This document shows, one piece after another, positions 15,445 to 24,534 of a stretch of 64,000 bases of DNA (within the stretch, counting starts at the first letter, position 1; each line of letters begins with the position of its first letter). Below the pieces are notes generated by a model that made no database searches, was not told the DNA's origin, and was given only the letters and a program-made list of their open reading frames with translations. The stretch comes from Streptomyces atroolivaceus. Its GTDB lineage: Bacteria; Actinomycetota; Actinomycetes; Streptomycetales; Streptomycetaceae. The stretch covers positions 1,116,001-1,180,000 of the forward strand of contig NZ_JNXG01000002.1 in NCBI RefSeq assembly GCF_000717025.1, written 5' to 3'. Both the position numbers and the translations under genes were made by a program.

Positions 15445-16011
15445 ATGAGCCCCGAGTCCACAGGGCAGAACGAGCACTACCTCACCGTCTACCGGCGGGG
15501 ATTCCGCACCTGGCGGGGTAACCGGCCGTTCTGGGCGGGCCTGTTCACCATATTGGGTGGTCTACCCATCGCGTACTTCCCGTACGCGGACATGCACCTC
15601 GGCAACATGACGATCGCGATGTCCACCACCGCGGGTGCGGGGTCGCTGATCATCGGGGTCCTGCTCATCACGCTCGGCTTCACGATGTGGTTCCACCACA
15701 TCGTCAAGGTGTTCGCCGGTGTCGCCGCGATCCTGCTCGCGCTCATCTCCATCCCCGTCGCCAACATAGGCGGCTTCATCATCGGCTTCCTGTTCTCGCT
15801 TCTCGGCGGAGCCCTCTCCATCGCCTGGGCCCCGGGTGAGGCGACGGGCGCCCCGGCGTCCGGCGACCCGGCCGCACCGAGGTCCCGGGGCGACGCCTTC
15901 GAGGCGCCCGCGTACGGACAGGAACCCCACGACACGGCAGAGGCTCCGCAGAGGCCGATGCTGCACAAGGCGGCGGCGGAGGCCGACGATGGGAGGCATC
16001 GTGCGGGGTGA
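15445..16011 (+). CDS. DUF6114 integral membrane protein
   Basis: A 188-residue protein with four membrane helices between residues 25 and 125 (FWAGLFTILGGLPIAYFPY; GAGSLIIGVLLITLGFTMWF; VFAGVAAILLALISIPVANI; GFIIGFLFSLLGGALSIAW). A short N-terminal motif, YRRGFRTWRGNRPFWAG, is typical of the family, and the C-terminal tail is hydrophilic. It follows the DUF6230 gene by 93 bases and overlaps the next gene by 23. It probably anchors or exports its secreted neighbours; this is inference from context. Confidence 0.85.
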   Translation: MSPESTGQNEHYLTVYRRGFRTWRGNRPFWAGLFTILGGLPIAYFPYADMHLGNMTIAMSTTAGAGSLIIGVLLITLGFTMWFHHIVKVFAGVAAILLALISIPVANIGGFIIGFLFSLLGGALSIAWAPGEATGAPASGDPAAPRSRGDAFEAPAYGQEPHDTAEAPQRPMLHKAAAEADDGRHRAG

Positions 16012-17284
16012 CGACGGGCAGACGAACGGCTTCGGGCCGGAGAACCCTCCGGAGCGAAGGGGGCCCCGCCACGCGGCGCCCAGGAAGTCGCTCCTGACGA
16101 AGCTGCACATGCCCACGGGCAAGAAGGCGTTCGCGCTCGCCGCGATGCCGACGGCCGTCTTCGTGGGCATGGGGCTCACCCCCAAGCTCGCCATGGCCGA
16201 CGACAGCTCGGACATACCCTTCGCGCCGGGACCCTGCGTGACGCGCTCCGACGAGCCGTCGGAGTCACAGGAACCCGAGGCCGAGCCGACGCCCAGCGCC
16301 ACGCCGTCCGACGACGCCGGCAAGGACGACGCCGGCAAGGACGACACCGGCAAGGACGACGACGCGAGCGACGGGTCCACGGCGCCGAAGCCCTCCGCGA
16401 GTGCGAGCGCATCCGAGGAGGACACGTCCACGGAGACCGCCGGGGACAAGGCCGCCACCTCGGCCGCTCCCTCGCCCACCGAGTCGAAGAACCCCCTCGA
16501 CCCGCTGGGTGTCGGTGACGCGCTCAAGGACCTCTTCGACGGACCGGACAAGGAGACGGCCGAGCCGTCCCCCGACGCCACCACGGAGACCCCGGAGCCG
16601 TCCGTGAGCCCCGATGCCACCAAGCCGGTGGAGAAGGCCACGGAGGCGGCGGAGGACACGGTCGACAAGACCACCGACGCCATCCGTGAGGCTGCCGAGA
16701 AGGCGGGCAAGGACGTCGAGGAGCTGGACGACGACGTCAAGGGCCTCGACCCCGTGAAGGACGAGGACATCCCGGACGGCGCCAAGGAGCGCTTCCCCTG
16801 CCCGACCGCCGACCCCGAGGCGCTCGCCGCGGCCGAGCTGGAGCAGGGCATCCCGCTGCTCCCGGACGACCCGTGGACGCTGGAGACCTCGAAGCTCACG
16901 CTCAACGGGCTCGACTACGCGGGCATCGTCGAGGTGAAGACGTACAGCGGCAGCGTCAAGAAGGTCCTGAAGTTCACGGCCAGCTCGATCGATATCAAGG
17001 ATCTGCACCAGCTGACGAAGGGCCCGGCCGGAGCGACCGGTCACGTCAAGGCGCGCGGCGGATCCACGTCGACGATCCGCGACGGCGAGGTGACGATGTA
17101 CACGGAGAAGCTCGAGGGCAACCTCTTCGGGCTCATCCCGATCACCTTCAGCCCGGAGACCCCTCCGCCGCTGAACGTCCCGTTCGCCTTCTTCACCGAC
17201 GCGACGGTGACCCAGGCCGGCCAGTTCGGCGGCACGCTCACGGTCCCCGGCCTGTCGAACTACTTCACCGGCGGCAACGGCTGA
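15989..17284 (+). CDS. Exported Asp/Ser/Thr/Pro-rich protein with C-terminal beta domain
   Basis: The start ATG 15989 has GGAGG 6 nt upstream (431 residues); GTG 16001 is an alternative. A basic stretch and hydrophobic helix (AFALAAMPTAVFVGMGLTP) ends in KLAMADD, a signal-peptide pattern. Residues about 85-260 are low complexity, including a GKDDA/GKDDT repeat and many Glu/Pro/Ser/Thr, and then a coiled-coil-like stretch (AEDTVDKTTDAIREAAEKAG). From about 290, a beta-rich domain begins with LETSKLTLNGLDYAG and ends in SNYFTGG. Its strand pattern recalls the DUF6230 protein of the same operon. No known function. Confidence 0.78.
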   Translation: MGGIVRGDDGQTNGFGPENPPERRGPRHAAPRKSLLTKLHMPTGKKAFALAAMPTAVFVGMGLTPKLAMADDSSDIPFAPGPCVTRSDEPSESQEPEAEPTPSATPSDDAGKDDAGKDDTGKDDDASDGSTAPKPSASASASEEDTSTETAGDKAATSAAPSPTESKNPLDPLGVGDALKDLFDGPDKETAEPSPDATTETPEPSVSPDATKPVEKATEAAEDTVDKTTDAIREAAEKAGKDVEELDDDVKGLDPVKDEDIPDGAKERFPCPTADPEALAAAELEQGIPLLPDDPWTLETSKLTLNGLDYAGIVEVKTYSGSVKKVLKFTASSIDIKDLHQLTKGPAGATGHVKARGGSTSTIRDGEVTMYTEKLEGNLFGLIPITFSPETPPPLNVPFAFFTDATVTQAGQFGGTLTVPGLSNYFTGGNG

Positions 17285-17309
17285 CCGGTGGTCCGGACCC
17301 CTCCGGGAG

Positions 17310-17369
17310 CCGCACGACGACCGTGGCCCGCATCCCCGTACACCGGGAGTGCGGGCCACAGTCGTGCGG
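17310..17369 (+). terminator. Large terminator hairpin after the DUF6230 operon
   Basis: About 20 paired bases on each side: CCGCACGAC and CGTGGCCCGCA pair with TGCGGGCCAC and GTCGTGCGG, with a small internal mismatch and an 17-nt loop. It begins 26 bases after the stop codon. It lacks a T-tract. Confidence 0.8.
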
Positions 17370-17422
17370 CCGTCCCGGAGGAGCAGGGCGGTGCCGCACG
17401 GCGGCCCGGCGGAGGGAGATCC

Positions 17423-17509
17423 ATGGGTGACCCGCTGGATCTCGTCCGGACGCCGCACTCTGCGGTGTTCATCGCAGGAGGCCGGCGGGACGGGCGGCAC
17501 GACAGCTGA
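17423..17509 (+). CDS. Possible 28-residue small protein
   Basis: An ATG with GGAGGGA about 5 nt upstream opens a 28-codon frame (begins MGDPLDLVRTPHSAVF, ends RRDGRHDS). It lies between two terminators, so it could be an independent short transcript. It has no recognisable similarity and could be chance. Codon third positions are mostly G/C. Confidence 0.3.
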   Translation: MGDPLDLVRTPHSAVFIAGGRRDGRHDS

Positions 17510-17510
17510 A

Positions 17511-17554
17511 CGAAGGGCGTCCCCCCGCACAACTGCGCGGGGGGACGCCCTTCG
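17511..17554. terminator. Bidirectional terminator between the DUF6230 operon side and pyk
   Basis: Perfect 18-bp arms, beginning CGAAGGGCGTCCCC and its inverse, around an 8-nt loop. It lies 22 bases from the pyk stop and serves minus-strand pyk as well as plus-strand transcripts. Confidence 0.85.
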
Positions 17555-17575
17555 TGGGTCCGTGAGGGTGTCGCG

Positions 17576-19003
17576 TCAGGCGCGCTCGCCGCTCAGGTGG
17601 TGGACCCGGACCATGTTGGTGGTGCCGGGGACGCCGGGAGGCGAGCCGGCCGTGATGACCATCGTGTCGCCGTCGCTGTAGCGGTTCAGCTTCAGCAGTT
17701 CCGCGTCGACCAGGTCGACCATGGCGTCGGTGTTGTCCACGTGCGGCACCACGTAGGACTCGACGCCCCAGCTCAGCGCGAGCTGGTTGCGGGTGGACTC
17801 CTCCGTCGTGAAGGCCAGGATCGGCTGCGCCACGCGGTAGCGGGAGAGGCGGCGGGCGGTGTCACCGGACTTGGTGAACGCCACCAGTGCCTTGCCGTCC
17901 AGGAAGTCCGCGATCTCGCAGGCCGCGCGTGCCACCGAACCACCCTGGGTGCGGGGCTTCTTGCCCGGTACCAGCGGCTGGAGGCCCTTGGACAGGAGCT
18001 CCTCCTCGGCGGCGACGACGATCTTCGACATCGTCTTGACCGTCTCGATCGGGTACGCGCCGACGGAGGACTCCGCCGACAGCATGACCGCGTCCGCACC
18101 GTCCAGGATCGCGTTGGCGACGTCGGACGCCTCGGCGCGGGTCGGCCGCGAGTTGGTGATCATCGACTCCATCATCTGGGTCGCCACGATCACCGGCTTC
18201 GCGTTGCGGCGGCACAGCTCGATGAGGCGCTTCTGCACCATCGGGACCTTCTCGAGCGGATACTCGACGGCGAGGTCACCGCGGGCGACCATCACGCCGT
18301 CGAAGGCGGCGACGACGCCCTCCATGTGCTCGACGGCCTGCGGCTTCTCGACCTTGGCGATGACGGGGACCCGGCGGCCCACCTCGTCCATCACCTTGTG
18401 CACGTCCTTGACGTCCTCGGCGTCCCGCACGAAGGAGAGCGCGACCAGGTCGCAGCCCATCCGCAGGGCGAACCGCAGGTCCTCGACGTCCTTCTCGGAC
18501 AGCGCGGGGACGTTGACCGCCGCACCGGGGAGGTTGATCCCCTTGTGGTCGGAGATGACACCGCCCTCGATGACGATGGAGGTGACCCGGGGGCCGTCGA
18601 CCGAGACGACCTTCAGCTCGACGTTGCCGTCGTTGATCAGGATCGGGTCGCCCTTGGTGACGTCACCGGGCAGCCCCTTGTAGGTGGTGCCGCAGATCGA
18701 CTTGTCACCGGGCACGTCCTCGGACGTGATGACGAACTCGTCCCCGCGGATCAGCTCGACAGGGCCCTCGGCGAACTTCCCGAGGCGGATCTTGGGGCCC
18801 TGGAGGTCGGCGAGCACGCCGACCGCGCGGCCGGTCTCGGCGGCGGCCTTGCGGACCCGGTCGTAACGGCCTTGGTGCTCCTCGTGGGTACCGTGACTGA
18901 AGTTGAAACGGGCCACGCTCATGCCGGCCTCGATCAGAGCGACGAGCTGCTCATGGGAGTCGACGGCGGGACCGAGGGTGCAGACGATTTTGGAACGGCG
19001 CAT
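17576..19003 (-). CDS. pyk: Pyruvate kinase
   Basis: A 475-residue pyruvate kinase that makes pyruvate and ATP from phosphoenolpyruvate and ADP. The start MRRSKIVCTLGPA fits the family N-terminus. Key features are MSVARFNFSHGTHEEH, the K in DLQGPKIRLGKF, the catalytic Lys and Glu region VIAKVEKPQAVEHMEG, FDGVMVARGDLAVEYP with metal-binding Asp, and ATQMMESMITNSRPTRAE. The C-terminal regulatory domain has the AVMLSAESSVGAYP and CEIADFLDGKALVAFTKSG elements. It sits 74 bases downstream of ackA on the same strand, so it may be cotranscribed with pta-ackA. Streptomyces usually carries two pyk genes; this would be the pyk2-type locus. Confidence 0.95.
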   Translation of the reverse strand: MRRSKIVCTLGPAVDSHEQLVALIEAGMSVARFNFSHGTHEEHQGRYDRVRKAAAETGRAVGVLADLQGPKIRLGKFAEGPVELIRGDEFVITSEDVPGDKSICGTTYKGLPGDVTKGDPILINDGNVELKVVSVDGPRVTSIVIEGGVISDHKGINLPGAAVNVPALSEKDVEDLRFALRMGCDLVALSFVRDAEDVKDVHKVMDEVGRRVPVIAKVEKPQAVEHMEGVVAAFDGVMVARGDLAVEYPLEKVPMVQKRLIELCRRNAKPVIVATQMMESMITNSRPTRAEASDVANAILDGADAVMLSAESSVGAYPIETVKTMSKIVVAAEEELLSKGLQPLVPGKKPRTQGGSVARAACEIADFLDGKALVAFTKSGDTARRLSRYRVAQPILAFTTEESTRNQLALSWGVESYVVPHVDNTDAMVDLVDAELLKLNRYSDGDTMVITAGSPPGVPGTTNMVRVHHLSGERA

Positions 19004-19077
19004 GAGGCGGATCCTATCGGTTTGTTTCACTGCGGAATATTCCGTCTGGTGGAAGATACAAAGGGGCGCGGGCCCGC

Positions 19078-20283
19078 TCAGTTGTGGACCAGGTCGAAGG
19101 TCTGGCCGGCGATCTCCAGCTCCTCGTCCGTAGGTACGACGGCGACCGCCACCCGCGCGTCGTCGGGCGAGATCAGCCGCGGTTCGCCGGACCGCACGGC
19201 GTTGCGGCCCGCGTCCACGGCCAGACCGAAACCTTCCAGGCCGGCGAGCGCAGCCTCCCGCACCGGGGCCGAGTTCTCGCCGACCCCCGCCGTGAACGCC
19301 ACGGCGTCCACCCGGCCGAGGACCGCCGAATAGGCGCCGATGTACTTCTTCAGCCGGTGGATGTAGATGTCGAACGCGAGCGTGGCCCGCTCGTCGCCCT
19401 CGTCCACCCGGCGCCGGATCTCCCGCATGTCGTTGTCGCCGCAGAGGCCGACCAGGCCGCTCCTCTTGTTGAGCAGGACGTCGATCTCGTCCGTCGACAT
19501 CCCGGCCACCCGCTTCAGGTGGAAGGTGACGGCCGGGTCGATGTCTCCCGAACGTGTACCCATGACCAGCCCTTCCAAGGGGGTCAGGCCCATGGACGTC
19601 TCCACGCACCGGCCGCCCGCCACCGCGGAGGCCGAGGCGCCGTTGCCCAGGTGCAGCACGATCACGTTCACGTCGGCCACCGGGCGGCCCAGCAGCTCGG
19701 CCGTCCTGCGCGACACGTACGCGTGCGAGGTGCCGTGGAAGCCGTAGCGGCGGATGCGGTGCGCGTCGGCGGTCTCGACGTCGATCGCGTACCGCGCCGC
19801 GTACTCCGGCATCGTCGTGTGGAACGCCGTGTCGAAGACCGCGACCTGCGGCAGGTCCGGGCGCAGTGCCTGCGCCGTACGGATCCCGGTGATGTTCGCC
19901 GGGTTGTGCAGCGGGGCCACCGGGACGAGCCGCTCGATCTCCTTCAGCACCTCGTCGGTGATCACGGTGGGCTCGCTGAACTTCAGCCCGCCGTGCACCA
20001 CCCGGTGCCCGATCGCCGCCAGCTCGGGGGAGTCCAGCCCGAGCCCGTCGGCCGCCAGCTCGTCGGCCGCGGCCTTCAGCGCCTCCTCGTGACCGGCGAT
20101 CCTGCCCGTGCGCTCGCGGGGTTCCCCGCCCTTCAGCGGTGTGTGCACCAGCCGGGAGGACGACTCGCCGATCCGCTCGACCAGACCGGTGGCCAGCCGT
20201 GACCGGTCACGCATGTCCAGCAGCTGGTACTTCACCGACGAGGAGCCGGAATTGAGCACGAGTACGCGGTGGGGGTCATTCAT
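19078..20283 (-). CDS. ackA: Acetate kinase
   Basis: A 401-residue enzyme interconverting acetyl phosphate plus ADP and acetate plus ATP. Signature sequences are VLVLNSGSSSVKYQL at the N-terminus, the second site FDTAFHTTMPEYAA, RRYGFHGTSHAYV with the catalytic His, HLGNGASASAVAGG, MGLTPLEGLVMGTRSGDIDP, and the later FTAGVGENSAPVREA. The ATG at 20283 begins the acetate kinase domain directly. It follows pta by 41 bases on the same strand, the common pta-ackA operon order, and forms the acetate overflow/assimilation pathway. Confidence 0.96.
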   Translation of the reverse strand: MNDPHRVLVLNSGSSSVKYQLLDMRDRSRLATGLVERIGESSSRLVHTPLKGGEPRERTGRIAGHEEALKAAADELAADGLGLDSPELAAIGHRVVHGGLKFSEPTVITDEVLKEIERLVPVAPLHNPANITGIRTAQALRPDLPQVAVFDTAFHTTMPEYAARYAIDVETADAHRIRRYGFHGTSHAYVSRRTAELLGRPVADVNVIVLHLGNGASASAVAGGRCVETSMGLTPLEGLVMGTRSGDIDPAVTFHLKRVAGMSTDEIDVLLNKRSGLVGLCGDNDMREIRRRVDEGDERATLAFDIYIHRLKKYIGAYSAVLGRVDAVAFTAGVGENSAPVREAALAGLEGFGLAVDAGRNAVRSGEPRLISPDDARVAVAVVPTDEELEIAGQTFDLVHN

Positions 20284-20324
20284 GGAGCGGGAACCTCCGC
20301 TGGTCGGGTCGGTGGTCATCGCGG

Positions 20325-22397
20325 TCATTCCTCGCCCTGCGCCTGGATCGCCGTGATCGCCACCGTGTTGACGATGTCCTGGACCAGCGCGCCGCGCGAC
20401 AGGTCGTTGACCGGCTTCCGCAGCCCCTGCAGGACCGGGCCGACCGCGACCGCGCCCGCCGAACGCTGGACCGCCTTGTAGGTGTTGTTGCCGGTGTTGA
20501 GGTCCGGGAAGATCAGCACGGTCGCCCGGCCCGCCACCTCCGACGCCGGCAGCTTGGTCGCGGCGACGGACGGCTCGACCGCCGCGTCGTACTGGATCGG
20601 GCCCTCGATCCTCAGGTCCGGCCGAGAGGCGCGTACCCGCTCCGTCGCCTCCCGCACCTTGTCGACGTCGGCGCCCGTGCCCGAGGTGCCCGTCGAGTAC
20701 GAGAGCATCGCGATCCGGGGGTCCACACCGAAGCGGGCCGCGGTGACCGCCGACTGCACCGCGATGTCCGCGAGCTGCTCGGCGTCCGGGTCCGGGTTGA
20801 CCGCGCAGTCGCCGTAGACCAGGACCTTGTCGGCGAGGCACATGAAGAACACCGAGGAGACGATCGAGGCCTCGGGCTTCGTCTTGATGATCTCGAAAGC
20901 CGGCCGGATGGTGGCGGCCGTGGAGTGCACCGAGCCGGAGACCATGCCGTCGGCCAGCCCCTCCTGGACCATCAGGGTGCCGAAGTAGTTCACGTCCGAG
21001 ACGACGTCGTACGCCAGCTCCACCGTCACCCCGCGGTGCGCGCGCAGCACGGCGTACCGCTCGGCGAAGCTCTGGCGCAGCTCGGAGGTCTGCGGGTCCA
21101 CGATCTGGGTCTCCGCGAGGTCGATACCCAGGTCGGCGGCCTTCTTGCGGATGACGTCGGTGTCGCCGAGGAGGGTCAGGTCGCAGACGTCGCGGCGCAG
21201 GAGTACGTCGGCGGCGCGCAGCACGCGCTCCTCGGTGCCCTCGGGCAGGACGACCCGGCGCCGGTTCGAGCGGGCCTGTTCCAGCAGCTCGTGCTCGAAC
21301 ATCATCGGGGTGACCCGGCCACTGCGGGCCACCGAGATCCGTTCCAGCAGGGCGCCGGTGTCCACGTGGCGCTCGAAGAGGCCGAGCGCGGTCTCCGCCT
21401 TGCGGGGTGTCGCCGCGTTCAGCTTCCCTTCCAGGGCGAAGAGTTCACCTGCCGTCGGGAAGGATCCGCCGGCGACCGCGATGACCGGGGTGCCCGGCGC
21501 GAGGCGGGCCGCCAGCCGGAGTATCTCCTCGCCGGGGCGCTCGTTCAGCGTCAGCAGGAGGCCCGCGATGGGCGGTGTGCCGGCGCTGTGCGCGGCGAGC
21601 GAACCGATGACGAGGTCGGCGCGGTCGCCGGGGGTGACGACCATGCAGCCCGGGGTCAGTGCCTTCAGGAGGTTCGGCAGCATGGCGCCGCCGAAGACGA
21701 AGTCCAGCGCGTCCCTGGCCAGGCCCGAGTCGTCGCCCAGAAGAACCGTTCCGCCCAGTGCGGTGGTGATCTGGGCGACGGTGGGGGCGGAGAGCGCGGG
21801 GTCGTCCGGCAGTACCGAGCAGGGGACCGGAAGCTGCGCCTTCAGCCGCTCCGCGATGTCCGAGCGTTCCTCGGAGGCCACCCGGTTCACGATCATCGCC
21901 AGGACGTCGCAGCCGAGACCGGCGTAGGCCCGGTAGGCGTTGCGGGTCTCGGCCCGTACGGACTCGGCGTCCTGGTCCTTGCCCCCGACCACCGCGATCA
22001 CCGAGGCGCCGAACTCGTTGGCGAGCCGCGCGTTCAGTGCCAGCTCGTCGGGGAGCTGGGTGGCGGCGTAGTCGCTGCCGAGGACCAGTACCACCTCGTA
22101 GTCGCGGGCCACCCGGTGGAAGCGCTCGACGAGCAGGGAGACCAGTTCGTCGGTGCCCTTCTCCGCCTGGACCGCGGAGGCCTCCTGGTAGTCCAGGCCG
22201 AAGACCGTCTCCGGACTCTGCGAGAGCCGGTAGCGGGCCCGCAGCAACTCGAACAGCCTGTCGGGCCCGTCGTGGACCAGTGGCCGGAAGACGCCGACCC
22301 GGTCCACCTGACGCGTCAGTAGCTCCATGACTCCCAGATCGACGACCTGACGGCCGTCTCCCCGGTCGATCCCGGTCACGTACACGCTGCGCGCCAC
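20325..22397 (-). CDS. pta: Phosphate acetyltransferase
   Basis: A large bacterial-type Pta of about 690 residues. It has an N-terminal P-loop-like domain (VTGIDRGDGRQVVDLGVMELL, VLVLGSDYAATQLP), a central DRTGG-type domain (ALDFVFGGAMLPNLLKALTPGCMVVTPGDRADL) and the C-terminal catalytic domain (RVVLPEGTEERVLRAADVLL, VSGSVHSTAATIRPAF, YSTGTSGTGADVDKV, IFPDLNTGNNTYKAVQRSAG). It transfers acetyl from acetyl-CoA to phosphate. I favour GTG 22397, which has GGGAG 7 nt upstream; ATG 22427 would add ten residues. It leads the pta-ackA(-pyk) minus-strand group and is divergent from pfkA. Confidence 0.93.
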   Translation of the reverse strand: MARSVYVTGIDRGDGRQVVDLGVMELLTRQVDRVGVFRPLVHDGPDRLFELLRARYRLSQSPETVFGLDYQEASAVQAEKGTDELVSLLVERFHRVARDYEVVLVLGSDYAATQLPDELALNARLANEFGASVIAVVGGKDQDAESVRAETRNAYRAYAGLGCDVLAMIVNRVASEERSDIAERLKAQLPVPCSVLPDDPALSAPTVAQITTALGGTVLLGDDSGLARDALDFVFGGAMLPNLLKALTPGCMVVTPGDRADLVIGSLAAHSAGTPPIAGLLLTLNERPGEEILRLAARLAPGTPVIAVAGGSFPTAGELFALEGKLNAATPRKAETALGLFERHVDTGALLERISVARSGRVTPMMFEHELLEQARSNRRRVVLPEGTEERVLRAADVLLRRDVCDLTLLGDTDVIRKKAADLGIDLAETQIVDPQTSELRQSFAERYAVLRAHRGVTVELAYDVVSDVNYFGTLMVQEGLADGMVSGSVHSTAATIRPAFEIIKTKPEASIVSSVFFMCLADKVLVYGDCAVNPDPDAEQLADIAVQSAVTAARFGVDPRIAMLSYSTGTSGTGADVDKVREATERVRASRPDLRIEGPIQYDAAVEPSVAATKLPASEVAGRATVLIFPDLNTGNNTYKAVQRSAGAVAVGPVLQGLRKPVNDLSRGALVQDIVNTVAITAIQAQGEE

Positions 22398-22640
22398 GCG
22401 TGGTCTCCCGTCCTGTATGGCTGGCATTGTCCCTTTGACGATACCTACCGGGGCAGGTGAGCCGCCCGCCGGGCACCGTGCCCGGGGCGGGCCCTCCCGG
22501 GCCCCGAAGGGTCCTGGCCGGTGAAGCCGGAAGCGCGGGGGCCCGGCTCGGCGTGGGACAATCGTCGTGGCTCACGGTACGGGGGTTTCTCCACGGGTCC
22601 CCGGAACGCATGGCACTAGCGAGCAGGAGACAGAGTCAGG

Positions 22641-23666
22641 ATGCGCATCGGAATTCTCACCGCAGGCGGCGACTGCCCAGGCCTGAACGCTGTGATCCGT
22701 TCGGTCGTGCACCGCGCCGTGGTGGGTCACGGTGATGAGGTCATCGGCTTCGAGGACGGCTTCAAGGGGCTGCTCGACGGCCACTTCCGGCCCCTCGACC
22801 TGAACGCGGTCAGCGGCATCCTGGCTCGCGGCGGCACGATCCTCGGTTCGGCGCGGCTCGAGCGCGACCGGCTGCGCGAGGCCGCCGAGAACTGCGCCGA
22901 ACTCTCCCTCCGCTACGGCATCGACGCGCTCATCCCGATCGGCGGCGAGGGCACGCTCACCGCGGCCCGCATGCTGTCCGACGCGGGCATGCCCGTCGTC
23001 GGCGTCCCGAAGACCATCGACAACGACATCTCCGCCACCGACCGGACCTTCGGCTTCGACACCGCCGTGGGTGTCGCGACCGAGGCCATAGACCGGCTCA
23101 AGACCACCGCCGAGTCGCACCAGCGGGTCATGGTCGTCGAGGTCATGGGCCGCCACGCGGGCTGGATCGCACTGGAGTCCGGCATGGCCGGCGGCGCCCA
23201 CGGCATCTGCCTGCCGGAGCGGCCCTTCCAGGTCGACGACCTGGTCAAGATGGTCGAGGAACGCTTCGCACGCGGCAAGAAGTTCGCCGTCATCTGCGTG
23301 GCCGAGGGGGCGCACCCGGCCGAGGGCTCCATGACGTACGCCAAGGGCGAGATCGACCAGTTCGGCCACGAGCGCTTCCAGGGCATCGGCAACCGCCTCG
23401 CGGCCGAGCTGGAGCGGCGCCTCGGCAAGGAGGCCCGGCCGGTCATTCTCGGCCATGTGCAGCGCGGCGGCACGCCGACCGCGTACGACCGGGTGCTCGC
23501 GACCCGCTTCGGGTGGAACGCCGTGGAGGCCGTGCACCGCGGCGACTTCGGGAGGATGACGGCGCTGCGCGGTACCGACATAGTGATGGCCCCGCTCGCG
23601 GATGCCGTGACCCGTCTGAAGACGGTCCCGGGCGACCGGATGTACGAGGCCGAGTCCGTCTTCTAG
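22641..23666 (+). CDS. pfkA: 6-phosphofructokinase
   Basis: A 341-residue ATP-type phosphofructokinase, the committed step of glycolysis. Motifs include ILTAGGDCPGLNAVIR, GGTILGSAR, LIPIGGEGTLTAAR, PKTIDNDI with the catalytic Asp region, FGFDTAV, VMVVEVMGRHAGWIAL, ERPF and HVQRGGTPTAYDRVLATRFG. The GGEGT motif, where classical enzymes have GGDGS, is typical of the actinobacterial group. Streptomyces has several pfkA paralogues. From memory this locus matches pfkA2 of S. coelicolor, whose deletion affects antibiotic output; I could not check that here. It is divergent from pta across 243 bases. Confidence 0.95.
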   Translation: MRIGILTAGGDCPGLNAVIRSVVHRAVVGHGDEVIGFEDGFKGLLDGHFRPLDLNAVSGILARGGTILGSARLERDRLREAAENCAELSLRYGIDALIPIGGEGTLTAARMLSDAGMPVVGVPKTIDNDISATDRTFGFDTAVGVATEAIDRLKTTAESHQRVMVVEVMGRHAGWIALESGMAGGAHGICLPERPFQVDDLVKMVEERFARGKKFAVICVAEGAHPAEGSMTYAKGEIDQFGHERFQGIGNRLAAELERRLGKEARPVILGHVQRGGTPTAYDRVLATRFGWNAVEAVHRGDFGRMTALRGTDIVMAPLADAVTRLKTVPGDRMYEAESVF

Positions 23667-23745
23667 GCCCCGCCCGGCCCCGGCCGCCCCACGGGTGGAC
23701 GGCGGGGGGCCGCCGCCGTCCACCCGGCGGCGTACGCGCACCGGC

Positions 23746-24486
23746 TCAGATGCCCGCGGTCCGCCAGAACTCCTCGACGACGCGGTCGGTGAACTCCCTG
23801 CCCGCGTCGCCGGCGGTGCCGGCCCGGTCCCGGTTGGTCGTGTTCCAGCTCAGCGTCGGCACCATCAAGGCCTGGTAGTCGGTGTGCAGTTGCTCCAGCA
23901 CGTTCTGGACCAGGATCCGGTCCAGCGGTACGAGCTTGTCCACCGGGCGTACGTATGCCTGCCAGCGGGTGGTGACCGCCCTGGTCAGCAGATCCGCGAG
24001 CTCCTCGTTCCGGCCGGTCGCCGTCAGGAACTGCGCCGCCGACATGTCCAGCGCGTCGCAGAGTGCCACGGCCTGGCGCTCGTTGCCTCGCCAGCGGCCC
24101 GAGCCCTCGATCCGCTGGTACGCGGCGGCGGTCATGCCGAGGGTCCGCGCCAGGTCGTCCACCGCGATGTCCCGGGCCAGCCGGTGCTCGCGCAAGGTGC
24201 TCGCGGCGGCAAGCAGTTCGCCGGGGGCGCACCACAGCACCCCGGCCAGCGCCTTCAGTTCGCGCTCGCCGGGCAGCGCGGTGCCGCGTTCCCAGGCCAT
24301 CACGGTCTCGGCGGTGACGCGAAGTCCGTACTGGGCGCCGAGCCCGTACGCAACATGTCCGGGAGCCATTCCCAGCGCCTCGCGGAGGCGGCGCGCGGCG
24401 GGGGCGTTGAAGGGCGGGGAGGGGTGCACGGCCCCACCGTAGAAGCCCGGGAACGGCCTGGCTACAGGCTGTTCCTCCCAGTTCAC
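23746..24486 (-). CDS. XRE-type helix-turn-helix regulator with tandem HTH
   Basis: A protein of up to 246 residues (GTG 24486); GTG 24429 (227 residues) is an alternative. Two helix-turn-helix segments are visible: RRLREALGMAPGHVAYGLGAQYGLRVT..VMAWERG (about 33-70) and VDDLARTLGMTAAAYQRIEGSGRWRG (about 105-135). The rest is helical, with VDKLVPLDRILVQNVLEQLHTDYQALM. Such cytoplasmic regulators are common in Streptomyces; the target is unknown. It lies 48 bases downstream of the dicarboxylate response regulator on the same strand and could be cotranscribed with it. Confidence 0.8.
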   Translation of the reverse strand: MNWEEQPVARPFPGFYGGAVHPSPPFNAPAARRLREALGMAPGHVAYGLGAQYGLRVTAETVMAWERGTALPGERELKALAGVLWCAPGELLAAASTLREHRLARDIAVDDLARTLGMTAAAYQRIEGSGRWRGNERQAVALCDALDMSAAQFLTATGRNEELADLLTRAVTTRWQAYVRPVDKLVPLDRILVQNVLEQLHTDYQALMVPTLSWNTTNRDRAGTAGDAGREFTDRVVEEFWRTAGI

Positions 24487-24534
24487 CCTTCGTATGATCC
24501 TCCTAGGCTGTCCCTCCGGTGGGGCTCCGGGACA

